Positions 27,516 to 35,820 of a stretch of DNA of 64,000 bases are shown here, one piece after another (position 1 is the stretch's first letter; each line of letters opens with the position of its first letter). Source of the stretch: Chryseobacterium glaciei (GTDB lineage Bacteria; Bacteroidota; Bacteroidia; Flavobacteriales; Weeksellaceae); assembly GCF_001648155.1 (NCBI RefSeq), contig NZ_CP015199.1, positions 372,001 through 436,000 on the forward strand, read 5' to 3'. The position numbers and the translations under genes are program-made. The notes beneath the pieces were generated by a model. The model was not told the DNA's origin, searched no databases, and worked only from the letters and a program-made list of their open reading frames with translations.

Positions 27516-28148
27516 ATGTCATTAATAGAAGATCTAAATTGGAGACATGCAGTAAAAGCATACGATTCAACTAAAAAAGTATCACAGGAAGATTTACATA
27601 AAATTCTAGAAGCTGCGAGATTGGCTCCTACTTCATCAGGATTGCAACCTTTCAAGATTATCGTTGTAGAAAATCAGGAACTAAAAGAAAAAATGGTTGC
27701 CGGAGCATTGAATCCGGAAGTTATGAGAGATTCTTCTCACGTATTGGTATTTGCCGCTTGGGACAGCTATTCTAACGAAAAAATTGATAAAGTTTACGAT
27801 CTTCATACCGATGTAAGAGATTTGCCAAGAGGTCGTTTTGGAAGCTATACCGATAAGATCAAAGAAATGTACGAAGCGCAAACGCCTGACGAGCATTTTG
27901 CACACACGGCGCGTCAAACTTATATTGCATTAGGTTTAGCAATGGCTCAGGCTGCCGAATCGAAAATCGACAGTACTCCTGCGGAAGGTTTCAGTAATGC
28001 GGTAGTTGATGAAATTCTTAATTTGAAAGAATTAGGTTTAAAAAGTGTAAGCCTTCTATATCTTGGTTACAGAGATGCCGAAAAAGATTGGCTTTCAACA
28101 ATGAAGAAAGTTAGAGTTCCAATGGAGGACTTTATCATTACAAAATAA
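27516..28148 (+). CDS. nitroreductase-family NAD(P)H oxidoreductase
   Basis: This 210-residue flavoprotein belongs to the nitroreductase family (NfsB-like), which uses FMN and NAD(P)H to reduce nitro compounds, quinones or similar electrophiles. Features are the N-terminal FMN-phosphate segment NWRHAVKAYD, EAARLAPTSSGLQPFKIIVV, and the C-terminal SLLYLGYRDAEKDW. It leads an operon with ohrR and ohr (21-base gap), so it is probably induced by oxidative or electrophile stress. Its physiological substrate is not known. Confidence 0.88.
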   Translation: MSLIEDLNWRHAVKAYDSTKKVSQEDLHKILEAARLAPTSSGLQPFKIIVVENQELKEKMVAGALNPEVMRDSSHVLVFAAWDSYSNEKIDKVYDLHTDVRDLPRGRFGSYTDKIKEMYEAQTPDEHFAHTARQTYIALGLAMAQAAESKIDSTPAEGFSNAVVDEILNLKELGLKSVSLLYLGYRDAEKDWLSTMKKVRVPMEDFIITK

Positions 28149-28169
28149 CACCTCATTCAACCTTATCTT

Positions 28170-28604
28170 ATGGAAAATTTAAAACAGCTAAAACTGGAAA
28201 ACCAAATCTGCTTTCCTTTGTATGTCATTGCAAAAGAGATCACCGGATTGTACAGACCTTTTCTTGATGAGCTGGATATCACCTACTCTCAATACCTCGT
28301 AATGATGGTGCTTTGGGAGAATGATGGACTTACCGTAAGTCATATTGGGGATAAATTATTTCTCGACAGCGGTACTTTAACTCCTCTTCTCAAAAGGTTG
28401 GAAGCTAAAGGATTTATCGTAAGAAAAAGAAAAAAAGAGGATGAAAGAGTGGTTGAAGCATTCTTAACCGAAGTCGGAAAACAACTGCAGCAAAAAGCAT
28501 GTGAAATTCCAAAAAAGATTCAACAAAAAATTGGTATTGAGCCTGAAGATCTCATTCAGCTTAAAGATACCATCCAAAAAATATTAAGCAAAATAGAAAA
28601 ATAA
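28170..28604 (+). CDS. ohrR: OhrR-type MarR-family peroxide-sensing repressor
   Basis: This 144-residue winged-helix MarR protein senses organic hydroperoxides through an N-terminal Cys. Cys14 in LENQICFPLYVIAKE is at the reactive position of OhrR. The DNA-binding part follows: YLVMMVLWENDGLTVSHIGDKLFLDSGTLTPLLKRLEAKG and the wing VRKRKKEDERV. It lies directly ahead of ohr (stop and next ATG adjoining) and behind the oxidoreductase, so it probably represses its own operon. A second Cys (KACEIPKK) near residue 110 might allow a two-Cys mechanism. Confidence 0.9.
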   Translation: MENLKQLKLENQICFPLYVIAKEITGLYRPFLDELDITYSQYLVMMVLWENDGLTVSHIGDKLFLDSGTLTPLLKRLEAKGFIVRKRKKEDERVVEAFLTEVGKQLQQKACEIPKKIQQKIGIEPEDLIQLKDTIQKILSKIEK

Positions 28605-29027
28605 ATGAAAACATTATATACAACAAAAGTTACTGCTAAAGGTGGCAGAAACGGACAGGTAAAAAGTGAAAACGGAGTTCTTGATCTTGAAGTAAGAATG
28701 CCAAAAGCACTTGGTGGAGCTAATGAAGATTTCGCTAATCCCGAGATGCTTTTTGCAGCAGGATATTCAGCATGTTTTGATAGTGCCTTAAACAGAGTGA
28801 TCAGTTTATCAAAAACAAAAACGGGCGAAACTTCTGTTACAGCTCAGGTAAGTATCGGACAATTGGAAAACGGAGGCTTCGGTCTTGCAGTGGAATTGGA
28901 TGTAAATATTCCTGAAGTTTCTATTGAAGAAGCGCAATCTCTTACTGAAAAAGCTCATGAAATTTGCCCTTATTCTAACGCTACAAGAAATAATATCGAA
29001 GTAAAACTTTCGGTGACGAATAACTAA
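28605..29027 (+). CDS. ohr: organic hydroperoxide resistance protein (peroxiredoxin-like thiol peroxidase)
   Basis: Ohr reduces organic hydroperoxides with a lipoyl-linked thiol system. The 140-residue protein has both redox Cys: Cys57 in AAGYSACFDSAL and Cys121 in HEICPYSNATR, and the start LYTTKVTAKGGRNGQVKSENG is typical. It is the last gene of the oxidoreductase-ohrR-ohr operon and is followed by a terminator at 29052. Confidence 0.96.
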   Translation: MKTLYTTKVTAKGGRNGQVKSENGVLDLEVRMPKALGGANEDFANPEMLFAAGYSACFDSALNRVISLSKTKTGETSVTAQVSIGQLENGGFGLAVELDVNIPEVSIEEAQSLTEKAHEICPYSNATRNNIEVKLSVTNN

Positions 29028-29051
29028 GATCAATTTCTTACATTATAAATT

Positions 29052-29082
29052 AAATCTGTTTCTTTTCGAAGCAGATTTTTTT
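29052..29082 (+). terminator. intrinsic terminator after ohr
   Basis: An 11-bp stem with one G-U pair (AAATCTGTTTC with GAAGCAGATTT) and a 5-base loop is followed by T7, 25 bases after the ohr stop. Confidence 0.87.
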
Positions 29083-29204
29083 ATTTTTAAATAGAAAAGG
29101 AGAAAATAAAAATTGTTGTTCTGTGGAAAATAATTAATTTTATGGAGCTTTTTAAGCAAAAATTTAAAAACAAATAACCAGAAAACAATTAAACATATAG
29201 ATAA

Positions 29205-29459
29205 ATGAAAGAAAATGAATTTTCTAAATTAAGTGATCAGGAATTATTAGCAAAAAAGAAACAACTAAAATCCAGCAATATAATAAATGCTGTAATTATT
29301 GGTGTATTAATAGGAATTGTAATTTACAGTTTCATAAAAAACGGTTTCGGATTTGTCACATTCTTGCCATTACTTTTCGTTTACTTCATTGTAAAAAACC
29401 AAAATGAGAGCAAAGAGCTTGAAAAGGAAATTAAATCCCGAAATTTAAACCAAGAATAA
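29205..29459 (+). CDS. small membrane protein of unknown function
   Basis: This 84-residue protein has a charged N-terminal helix (FSKLSDQELLAKKKQLKSS), two membrane segments (about 27-43 and 50-65: INAVIIGVLIGIVIYSFI, FVTFLPLLFVYFIV) and a charged C-terminal helix (NESKELEKEIKSRN). From memory, small proteins with this layout are common in flavobacteria, but no function is known. It lies alone between the ohr terminator and the lactonase-like gene. Confidence 0.7.
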   Translation: MKENEFSKLSDQELLAKKKQLKSSNIINAVIIGVLIGIVIYSFIKNGFGFVTFLPLLFVYFIVKNQNESKELEKEIKSRNLNQE

Positions 29460-29529
29460 AAAACTCATAAAATTCTGATTTAATTAAAATTAAACTTCTT
29501 TCATATTTACTTATCAATTAAAAAATACT

Positions 29530-30651
29530 TTGAAAAAACTTCTATTATTCACCATCACAATATTTGTTTGTCTTAACTTCTACTCTCAACATACATACGC
29601 TTTTTTTGGCTCATTTAATCGGGATAAAGATACGGAAGGAATTTTTGTTTATGAATTAGATACCATCAACGGAAACTTGTCCAAAGTCACTACCGTAAAA
29701 GGAATTTTAAATCCATCATTTTTAACTTTATCTCCAAACGGAAAGTATGTTTTTGCCTGTACAGAAAGTAAAACGCCAAATGGAGGAAAAGTAAGTAGTT
29801 TTGAATTTAATCCAGAAAATAAAACCCTGACTTTCATCAACAGTCAAAAAAGTGGTGGCGAAAATCCCGTTTATCTTACCACACACAATGGTGGAAAATG
29901 GCTGGTTAACGGAAATTATACAGAAGGAAGTGTTTCTGTCTACCCGATTTTAGATAACGGAATAATTGAGCCGTTTGTACAAAATTTTCAATTTTCAGAA
30001 GGAAGTATAAATCCTGGCAGACAAGACCGTTCTCATATTCATTCGACGGTTTTTTCTCCGAATTTTGATTACATTTTCTTTCCGGATTTGGGAGCAGATA
30101 AAATCAGAGCTTACAAATTCGAAAGTAAAAAAAATGAACCTTTACAAGTCGCAGAAATTCCTTTTACGAAAACAAGTTTAGGAAGTGGGCCAAGACATTT
30201 TACATTCCATCCCAACGGAAAATTTGCCTATTGTATTGAAGAAATGGGCGGTGCAGTTAGCGCTTATTCTTATGAAAACGGAAAACTGAATAATATTCAA
30301 CGAATTAACACACATTCCGAAAAATATAAAGACGATTTCGAAAGTTCGGATGTTCATATTTCTCCTGATGGAAAGTTTTTATATGCTTCCAATCGCGGAA
30401 ATGAAAATAATATTGCTATATTTTCCATTCAAAATGACAGTACCTTAAAAACAATTGGTTATCAATCTATAAAAGGTAAACATCCGAGGGTTTTCGCTCT
30501 CGATCCCAGCGGAAAATTCTTAATCGCGACAAATGCACAAAGTGGAACTGTTGTTGTTTTTAAACGAAATCAAGAGACTGGTTTATTGAAAAAAATTAGG
30601 GAAAAGATTAAAATTAAGGAAGTTTCTTGTGTACAAATAAGAAAATATTAA
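29530..30651 (+). CDS. exported lactonase-family seven-bladed propeller (6-phosphogluconolactonase-like)
   Basis: The 373-residue protein starts at TTG 29530, chosen because the signal peptide (MKKLLLFTITIFVCLNFYSQ) begins there. The mature protein is a beta-propeller of the YbhE/Pgl lactonase family, with repeated blades of the type LSPNGKYVFACTE, SPNFDYIFFPDLGADKI, HPNGKFAYCIEE and SPDGKFLYASNRG. Cytoplasmic relatives hydrolyse 6-phosphogluconolactone; an exported version more likely acts on another lactone or binds a ligand. Confidence 0.82.
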   Translation: MKKLLLFTITIFVCLNFYSQHTYAFFGSFNRDKDTEGIFVYELDTINGNLSKVTTVKGILNPSFLTLSPNGKYVFACTESKTPNGGKVSSFEFNPENKTLTFINSQKSGGENPVYLTTHNGGKWLVNGNYTEGSVSVYPILDNGIIEPFVQNFQFSEGSINPGRQDRSHIHSTVFSPNFDYIFFPDLGADKIRAYKFESKKNEPLQVAEIPFTKTSLGSGPRHFTFHPNGKFAYCIEEMGGAVSAYSYENGKLNNIQRINTHSEKYKDDFESSDVHISPDGKFLYASNRGNENNIAIFSIQNDSTLKTIGYQSIKGKHPRVFALDPSGKFLIATNAQSGTVVVFKRNQETGLLKKIREKIKIKEVSCVQIRKY

Positions 30652-30676
30652 TTTCTCGAAGTAATGAATAATTTCA

Positions 30677-30684
30677 TATTTTTG
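30677..30684 (+). promoter_or_regulatory. -7 box (TATTTTTG) upstream of the SGNH hydrolase gene
   Basis: TATTTTTG is a full TAnnTTTG match about 48 bases before the chosen ATG at 30732 (and 18 before an alternative ATG at 30702). The -33 element is weak. Confidence 0.45.
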
Positions 30685-30731
30685 ATCACCAAACACTTAC
30701 AATGTATTTTGTAAACCAACATCACCTTTTT

Positions 30732-31562
30732 ATGAAAAATATTCTTTTAATAGTAGCAATATTAAATACAATATACTGCAAATCACAAAAAAAATCAGAT
30801 GAAATCAATGTTTTATTTATTGGGAACAGTTTAACTTATTTTCATGATATGCCACAAACTGTTCAGAAAATGGTAAATGAAACAGATCCTAATATAAAAA
30901 TCGAGCAAAGTACATTTCCCGGTCAATCTTTGTCTGGCCATCTATCGGAGATTATTACATCCAGAACAGAAAACGGAATTAATACACGAAAAAAAGAAGT
31001 CGGCGAAATCACAGAAACAGAAAAGAAAATCAAAGAAAAAAAGTGGGATGTTATTATTCTGCAGACAGGAACAGTGGATATTTTAATTCCGGAAAATCGT
31101 GAATTAAAAGTAAATAAAGCTATTGATGATATTAAAAATCTGGCTTCAAATCCTGAATGTAAGTTTATATTTTTCAATGCATGGGCATCTAAAAGCGAAT
31201 ATCCTCAACAATATTGCTATCCAAATTATTTTATTGATGAATCCATTAAAAAAGATAAATGTTGTTCAACAGTTTTTAAAAGTTTAGAAGATGAAATGAA
31301 AGCAATTAATGAATCTTCACAGCTAGTTGCCAAAGAAAATAATCTAATTAAGTCTGATAACGGAACCAAATTTTTTGAAGTTCTCACAAAACATCCTGAA
31401 ATTGAACTTTATGAAGACGAAATTCATCCTAATAAATACGGATCTTTTTTAAACGCCTGTGTTTTTTATCAGATATTGACCGGCAAAAAAGCGTCTAATT
31501 TAAAGTATAATGGAGATATTGATATAAAAACAGCTGAAATATTAAAGAGAGCTGCTGAATAA
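30732..31562 (+). CDS. exported SGNH/GDSL-type hydrolase
   Basis: A signal peptide begins at ATG 30732 (MKNILLIVAILNTIYCKSQ); an in-frame ATG at 30702 adds ten polar residues and cannot be excluded. The fold is SGNH: block I FIGNSLTYFHDMP with the nucleophile Ser, a block III-like segment WDVIILQTGTVDIL, and block V DEIHPNKYGSFLNACVFYQ with catalytic Asp and His. Related enzymes cleave esters on sugars or lipids. It is convergent with the deformylase-like gene, with only 17 bases between the stops. Confidence 0.83.
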   Translation: MKNILLIVAILNTIYCKSQKKSDEINVLFIGNSLTYFHDMPQTVQKMVNETDPNIKIEQSTFPGQSLSGHLSEIITSRTENGINTRKKEVGEITETEKKIKEKKWDVIILQTGTVDILIPENRELKVNKAIDDIKNLASNPECKFIFFNAWASKSEYPQQYCYPNYFIDESIKKDKCCSTVFKSLEDEMKAINESSQLVAKENNLIKSDNGTKFFEVLTKHPEIELYEDEIHPNKYGSFLNACVFYQILTGKKASNLKYNGDIDIKTAEILKRAAE

Positions 31563-31579
31563 TCATATCAATAAACTTG

Positions 31580-32209
31580 TTATCTCGTCATCGAATCACT
31601 TTTCTTATAAGCATCAACCGGTTTATAAGAATTATTTTTCTCTTTTTCTTTTTTATCTGAGATTAAAATTCCGAAAAGATGGTCTATTTCATGCTGGAAA
31701 ATCACCGCTGTAAAACCTTCCACAATTTCTGAATATTTCTGACCTTTTAAATCAACATATTCTAATTGAATTACCTTACTTCTGTAAAACTGGTCTCTAA
31801 ATTCAGGAATTGACAAATCACCTTCAGGGCCAAGATTTTGTAATTCTGATCTCCAGACAATTACGGGATTAAGGAAATATTCCAACGGTTCTTCTTCTTT
31901 ATCAAAACGTTGCACCCAAATTACTTTTCGGTTGATTCCGACTTGTGGTGCAGCAATTCCTACTCCACCATCAGTTGAAAGTAGCGATTCTTTCATTCTT
32001 TTAACCAGAGTTGCGGTGTTCGGATCTTTAGGATCAATTTCTGATGAAAGGCTTAACAAAGTTTTATGTTGATTGTCATCAGTTGTTTGATAAATTGGCA
32101 ACGCAGAATTTTTATCCCCTTGATTAATGATGGAAATTTCGTTTGAAGTTAATTTCTGGGCATTAATTAAACCGATGAAAAGTATGAATAGAAAGGATAA
32201 TTTTTTCAT
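31580..32209 (-). CDS. exported peptide deformylase homologue with Asp in place of the metal-binding Cys
   Basis: The protein has the peptide deformylase fold: motif 1 GVGIAAPQVG (82-91), motif 2 EGDLSIP and motif 3 QHEIDHLFG with catalytic Glu and two His ligands (173-177). Normal deformylases have EGCLS; here the metal-ligand Cys is Asp131 (GAT, plus-strand 31817-31819). It also starts with a signal peptide (MKKLSFLFILFIGLINAQ), chosen because the earlier ATG at 32230 lies within the -7 box. An exported enzyme cannot remove formyl groups from nascent chains, so this is not the housekeeping Def. It may hydrolyse other amide or peptide substrates, or be inactive. Confidence 0.88.
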   Translation of the reverse strand: MKKLSFLFILFIGLINAQKLTSNEISIINQGDKNSALPIYQTTDDNQHKTLLSLSSEIDPKDPNTATLVKRMKESLLSTDGGVGIAAPQVGINRKVIWVQRFDKEEEPLEYFLNPVIVWRSELQNLGPEGDLSIPEFRDQFYRSKVIQLEYVDLKGQKYSEIVEGFTAVIFQHEIDHLFGILISDKKEKEKNNSYKPVDAYKKSDSMTR

Positions 32210-32227
32210 TTTTTGATGGATGTTGTA

Positions 32228-32235
32228 CAAAGATA
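32228..32235 (-). promoter_or_regulatory. -7 box (TATCTTTG) of the deformylase-like gene
   Basis: TATCTTTG on the minus strand matches TAnnTTTG and is 18 bases before the ATG at 32209. It overlaps the upstream in-frame ATG (32230), which argues for the shorter protein. Confidence 0.5.
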
Positions 32236-32298
32236 AAGATTGTGATTTAAATATGAAGGCTGAGCGGAGTCAAAGCCTTTTATTATAGATTATAAACC

Positions 32299-33171
32299 TT
32301 AAAAAGTTTTCGTCATATCACTCGGAATAATCAGATTAAAATTCGTTGGAATATAATCTTTCTCAGGAACTTTCAATTCAGGATCTTCGGATTCAAAAAC
32401 AGAGATTACCGCCATTTTTAGATTTGGATTTTTCTGTTTGATGTACCAATAAATTCCGCCAAATTCTTTACTGTGATAATTTCCGTTGTAATGAATAAAT
32501 GTCTTTCCAGACTGAATATTTTTTAAGATAGATTCAGCCATCGTTGCGTCTTTTGTCGCCTGTGCAGAGATAAAATTCATCACTTTCATTTCTTCTGCAT
32601 GATCGCCCATCATTTTTTTCATTTCAGGATAACCCGGAGTGTCCAACGTCACTTTGATCGGCAATTGAGCAATGTAAGTTTTCTCTTTTGCGGTCAGATT
32701 ATTTAATGATTCCAAACCTTCTTTTGAAGTCTGAGAAGCATATCTTCTTGGAATATTTGTTGCGATAAAATTCAGTTTTTTATCTTTTGCAAAATCTACC
32801 AATGGTTTGTAATCTGTTGCATAATTATTCCATAAACGCGCTGAATCTTTCAATGTTTTAGCATCAAATTTTCCGCTTAAATATTGGTTTAATTGAGATT
32901 GATTATCTCTTTCAAACATTTCAGCCCCAAGAATAAGCTGACCGCTTTTCTGTTGATATAAAGCTTCTGTAATCTTTAATTGAAGCCAATGATTGATCGA
33001 ACTGTTATGATTTTCACCAAAGAAAACAACATCATAATCAGCTAATTCTTTGACTAATTTCTCTGTCTTGATCTCTTTTCCTTTTTGATCATAAAATTGA
33101 TAAGCCTTGAAGTTTTGAGCATTGATAACATTGAAAATTATCAATAATATGGCTATGAAAATATTTTTCAT
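32299..33171 (-). CDS. ChaN-like exported heme-binding/iron-regulated protein
   Basis: This 290-residue exported protein belongs to the ChaN/Cofac_haem_bdg family, which binds heme or iron and is linked to heme uptake. It has a signal peptide (MKNIFIAILLIIFNVINAQ), then VVFFGENHNSSINHWLQL (49-66), LGAEMFERDNQ, TNIPRRYAS and FIHYNGNYHSKEFGG, typical conserved blocks. Its position just downstream of hmuS on the same strand supports a role in heme handling. A hairpin at 33313 and 190 intergenic bases separate it from hmuS. Confidence 0.85.
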   Translation of the reverse strand: MKNIFIAILLIIFNVINAQNFKAYQFYDQKGKEIKTEKLVKELADYDVVFFGENHNSSINHWLQLKITEALYQQKSGQLILGAEMFERDNQSQLNQYLSGKFDAKTLKDSARLWNNYATDYKPLVDFAKDKKLNFIATNIPRRYASQTSKEGLESLNNLTAKEKTYIAQLPIKVTLDTPGYPEMKKMMGDHAEEMKVMNFISAQATKDATMAESILKNIQSGKTFIHYNGNYHSKEFGGIYWYIKQKNPNLKMAVISVFESEDPELKVPEKDYIPTNFNLIIPSDMTKTF

Positions 33172-33312
33172 TTTTATTTAATTTTAATGAGTTTTTTTAA
33201 CACTAATGTCACAAATTTCTTTCACAAATATCACAAATTATTATTAAACATAATTTTTAGAATTAGTGTCATTTGTGAAAATTATTTTTGCTAATTGTGT
33301 TTAATTTAAAAT

Positions 33313-33346
33313 AAAAAAGCCGCCTTGAAAATTCCAAAACGGCCTT
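33313..33346 (-). terminator. probable terminator of the hmu operon
   Basis: An imperfect hairpin (AAGCCGCCTTG with CAAAACGGCCTT, one bulge) is followed on the minus strand by a T run. It is 18 bases past the hmuS stop. The rest of the 33172-33312 gap is AT-rich with repeated TCACAAAT words and no gene. Confidence 0.6.
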
Positions 33347-33363
33347 ATAAAATCATCTAATTA

Positions 33364-34392
33364 TTATTTTTCTAATTCTACTACAAGGTCTTTCCACTCT
33401 TGTAACTCAGGAATTCCGGGTTTTCTTTTTCCGAAGAACTGAACGATAAAATCGCCTTCTTTGTTGAAGACCTCAATTGCCGTTACTTCACCGTCTTCAG
33501 TTGGTTTTTTCACGATCCAAGCTTCTGTAATTTTCGTTACATCAAGGTGTAAATTGAAATCAGGATCCATTACATTGAACCATTGTTGGTGCCAAAGTGT
33601 TTTCTTCACTTCTCCCGTGTGGATCTGGATAATTCCTCTGTTTCCAACGAAAATCATGATCGGAAGACCTTTTTCAGAAGCATCTTCAAGAACGTTAACT
33701 ACTTTAGCTGTGTCGATTTTTTTAGCAAAACCTTCCGGAGCCAATCTCAAAGCCTGCGTTCTGCTTACTCCGAATTTTCTTGTCATCATGAAGAAATCGT
33801 GAGTATCTTTTAATTCAGTCCAAGATTTTTGGAAACCTTCAACATCAATTTCAGAATCAGCTTTTTCTTCAGCTTTTGGAGCAACAACTTCAAATTCGAA
33901 AGCCTGATTTTGATCTTCAGCTTTAAATTTTTCAACAATAGCATCGAAAGCAGCTTCGTTGCTGTCTTTTGTCAAATAGATTTTGTGTAAAGCCAATCCG
34001 TCTTTTCCGAAGAATTGAAGACTTTTTTTATCACCTTCTACCACTCCGAAAGCAAATTTCCAGTGATTCAAGAAAATTCTTAAATCGATATCCTCACCAA
34101 CAAAAAGTTGTGCATGAGGACTGCTGAAATCTCCATTAAGATAAGTCCCTTTTCTCTCGTGAACGCACTCGTCGTTACGTGTAAGAGCCATTACTTTTCC
34201 TAATTTTTCTGCTTCCGTTAAAATATCTTTAAATTCCGGCTTTAAAACGGTTACGCCTTCGCCTATGTTTGTTGCTAATAATTCAGCTTCGCTTACGCCC
34301 AGCTCTACAGCAGCATTTCTTATTCTTAAATGCGGGTTTTCAGCTTTTAGAGCGTCCCATTTTCCTTTTAGATCGTTTACTAATGTGCTCAT
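33364..34392 (-). CDS. hmuS: hemin-degrading/heme-handling protein HmuS
   Basis: HmuS/ChuS-type cytoplasmic proteins bind imported heme and release its iron or pass it on. The 342-residue protein has the family start LKGKWDALKAENPHLRIRNAAVELGVSEAELLAT and the two homologous halves (LGKVMALTRNDECVHERKG in the first; FMMTRKFGVSRTQALRLAPEGFAKKI and IFVGNRGIIQIHTGEVKKT in the second). It lies four bases after the methyltransferase and ends the hmu operon. Confidence 0.93.
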   Translation of the reverse strand: MSTLVNDLKGKWDALKAENPHLRIRNAAVELGVSEAELLATNIGEGVTVLKPEFKDILTEAEKLGKVMALTRNDECVHERKGTYLNGDFSSPHAQLFVGEDIDLRIFLNHWKFAFGVVEGDKKSLQFFGKDGLALHKIYLTKDSNEAAFDAIVEKFKAEDQNQAFEFEVVAPKAEEKADSEIDVEGFQKSWTELKDTHDFFMMTRKFGVSRTQALRLAPEGFAKKIDTAKVVNVLEDASEKGLPIMIFVGNRGIIQIHTGEVKKTLWHQQWFNVMDPDFNLHLDVTKITEAWIVKKPTEDGEVTAIEVFNKEGDFIVQFFGKRKPGIPELQEWKDLVVELEK

Positions 34393-34396
34393 TATT

Positions 34397-35047
34397 TTAT
34401 TTTTTTATAGTTAAAACTGTATAATTTCTTGTTATTGTTTCGTTTCCTGTTTTGCTTTTCACTTCTTCTTCTTTTTCAGAGATTTTCATTCGTTTAAAAT
34501 GACTTTTAGAGACCGTTTCTTCCATTTCATCCGTATTATACAATGTAAAATTGAATTGTGTGAAAGGCAGTTTTTCCATGAAATCCCTTTGTCCGAAAGT
34601 GAGAACAAAAGTTCCTTTATCTTTTAGAACTCTGCAAATTTCATTTAAAAATTCAACAGGTTCTTCCCAAAAATAGACGGTATTTACGGTAAATATTTTA
34701 TCGAAAACCTCATCTTCAAAAGGAAGTTTTTTTCCTTCGTACAATATAAAATTGGCCTGATCTTTAAATTCTTTATTTAAATCTTTAGCTTCATTCTGCA
34801 TCGTTTCAGAAATATCGATTCCTGTATATTTTAAATTATTGGCAACATTCAAAATACTTTTCAGGTGTCCGGCATTTCCGTGGCCTATTTCAAGAATGTG
34901 TTCATCGTCTTCTATTAAAAGCGTTTTGATACTTTCTAATGTCATGCTGATGTTTGTGGCATTCATCATTTCGCCGATCTCTTTACCTTTTTCTCCCTGC
35001 GGATTGGCAAGATTTTGAGCCAAAATTTTCAGTTCATCTTTCTCCAT
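34397..35047 (-). CDS. class I SAM-dependent methyltransferase inside the heme operon
   Basis: This 216-residue Rossmann methyltransferase has motif I HILEIGHGNAGHLKSIL, YTGIDISETM, and FDKIFTVNTVYFWEEPVEFLNEICRVLKDKGTFVLTF, the usual UbiE/type 11 pattern. It sits two bases after hmuV and four before hmuS, so it is clearly part of the heme operon. The substrate is unknown. A tie to porphyrin or heme metabolism is an inference from position only. Confidence 0.88.
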   Translation of the reverse strand: MEKDELKILAQNLANPQGEKGKEIGEMMNATNISMTLESIKTLLIEDDEHILEIGHGNAGHLKSILNVANNLKYTGIDISETMQNEAKDLNKEFKDQANFILYEGKKLPFEDEVFDKIFTVNTVYFWEEPVEFLNEICRVLKDKGTFVLTFGQRDFMEKLPFTQFNFTLYNTDEMEETVSKSHFKRMKISEKEEEVKSKTGNETITRNYTVLTIKK

Positions 35048-35049
35048 GG

Positions 35050-35820
35050 TTATCCAAAAATGATCATTGGGTTATTTGTAATCGGGTGTTCGCAAATAGT
35101 ACACGGGAAATTGTAAGCTTCACTGATATTTTCAGCAGTGAAAACTTCTTCCGGTGTTCCGTATGCTGCTACCCTTCCAGATTTCATTAATAATATTTTG
35201 TCTGCAAACTGAGCCGCAAGATTTAAATCATGCAAAACAACAATTGCAGAATTGGTATTTTTAGTAAAGTTTTTAATGATTTCTAACGCTTTGTATTGAT
35301 GTTTTACATCTAAATTATTCAAAGGTTCATCAAGAAAAACCAATTTATGAGTGATCTCATTCTCCAACTGCACCATTACTCTCGAAAGATGTACCCTCTG
35401 TTTTTCACCACCCGACAAAGTATTGTATTCTCTATCTTTTAAATGAAAAACTTCGGTTTCATGCATTCTGTCGTTGGTAGCGTCTATATCTTCCTGTCTT
35501 GGCTGAGCATCAAAATAAGGATATCTTCCCATCATAACGACATCTTTTACTTCAAGCGTAATATCGTTGCTGTTGTGTTGAGAAAATTTTGCCTTATGTT
35601 TTGAAAGTTCTCTTACCTCCCAGTCGTTCAGGTTTTTATCTTTAAATACAATTTTTTGTTTTGATTTTACCTCATTCGCCAGAACGCTCAATAAACTTGA
35701 TTTTCCGGCTCCGTTCGGACCGACAATTGCTAAAAATTCGCCATAATCCAAAGAGACATCAACCCCATCCAAAATATGGAATTCTTTATGTTTATAACTG
35801 ATTTGATGCGCCTTTATCAT
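35050..35820 (-). CDS. hmuV: heme ABC transporter ATP-binding protein
   Basis: HmuV is the ATPase that drives heme import through HmuU. The 256-residue protein has Walker A GPNGAGKSS (34-42), signature LSGGEKQRVHLSR (135-147), Walker B KLVFLDEPLNNLD (159-171) and the switch His in VVLHDLNLAAQFADK. The ATG overlaps the hmuU stop by one base, so expression is coupled. Confidence 0.95.
   Translation of the reverse strand: MIKAHQISYKHKEFHILDGVDVSLDYGEFLAIVGPNGAGKSSLLSVLANEVKSKQKIVFKDKNLNDWEVRELSKHKAKFSQHNSNDITLEVKDVVMMGRYPYFDAQPRQEDIDATNDRMHETEVFHLKDREYNTLSGGEKQRVHLSRVMVQLENEITHKLVFLDEPLNNLDVKHQYKALEIIKNFTKNTNSAIVVLHDLNLAAQFADKILLMKSGRVAAYGTPEEVFTAENISEAYNFPCTICEHPITNNPMIIFG

Noticed and set aside
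30702..30731. Longer SGNH hydrolase start at 30702
   Set aside because: It puts ten polar residues ahead of a clean signal peptide; kept only as an alternative.
33190..33300. Repeated TCACAAAT/ATTTGTGA words as a CRISPR-like array
   Set aside because: The words are short, irregularly spaced and inverted in part, without constant-length spacers or cas genes.
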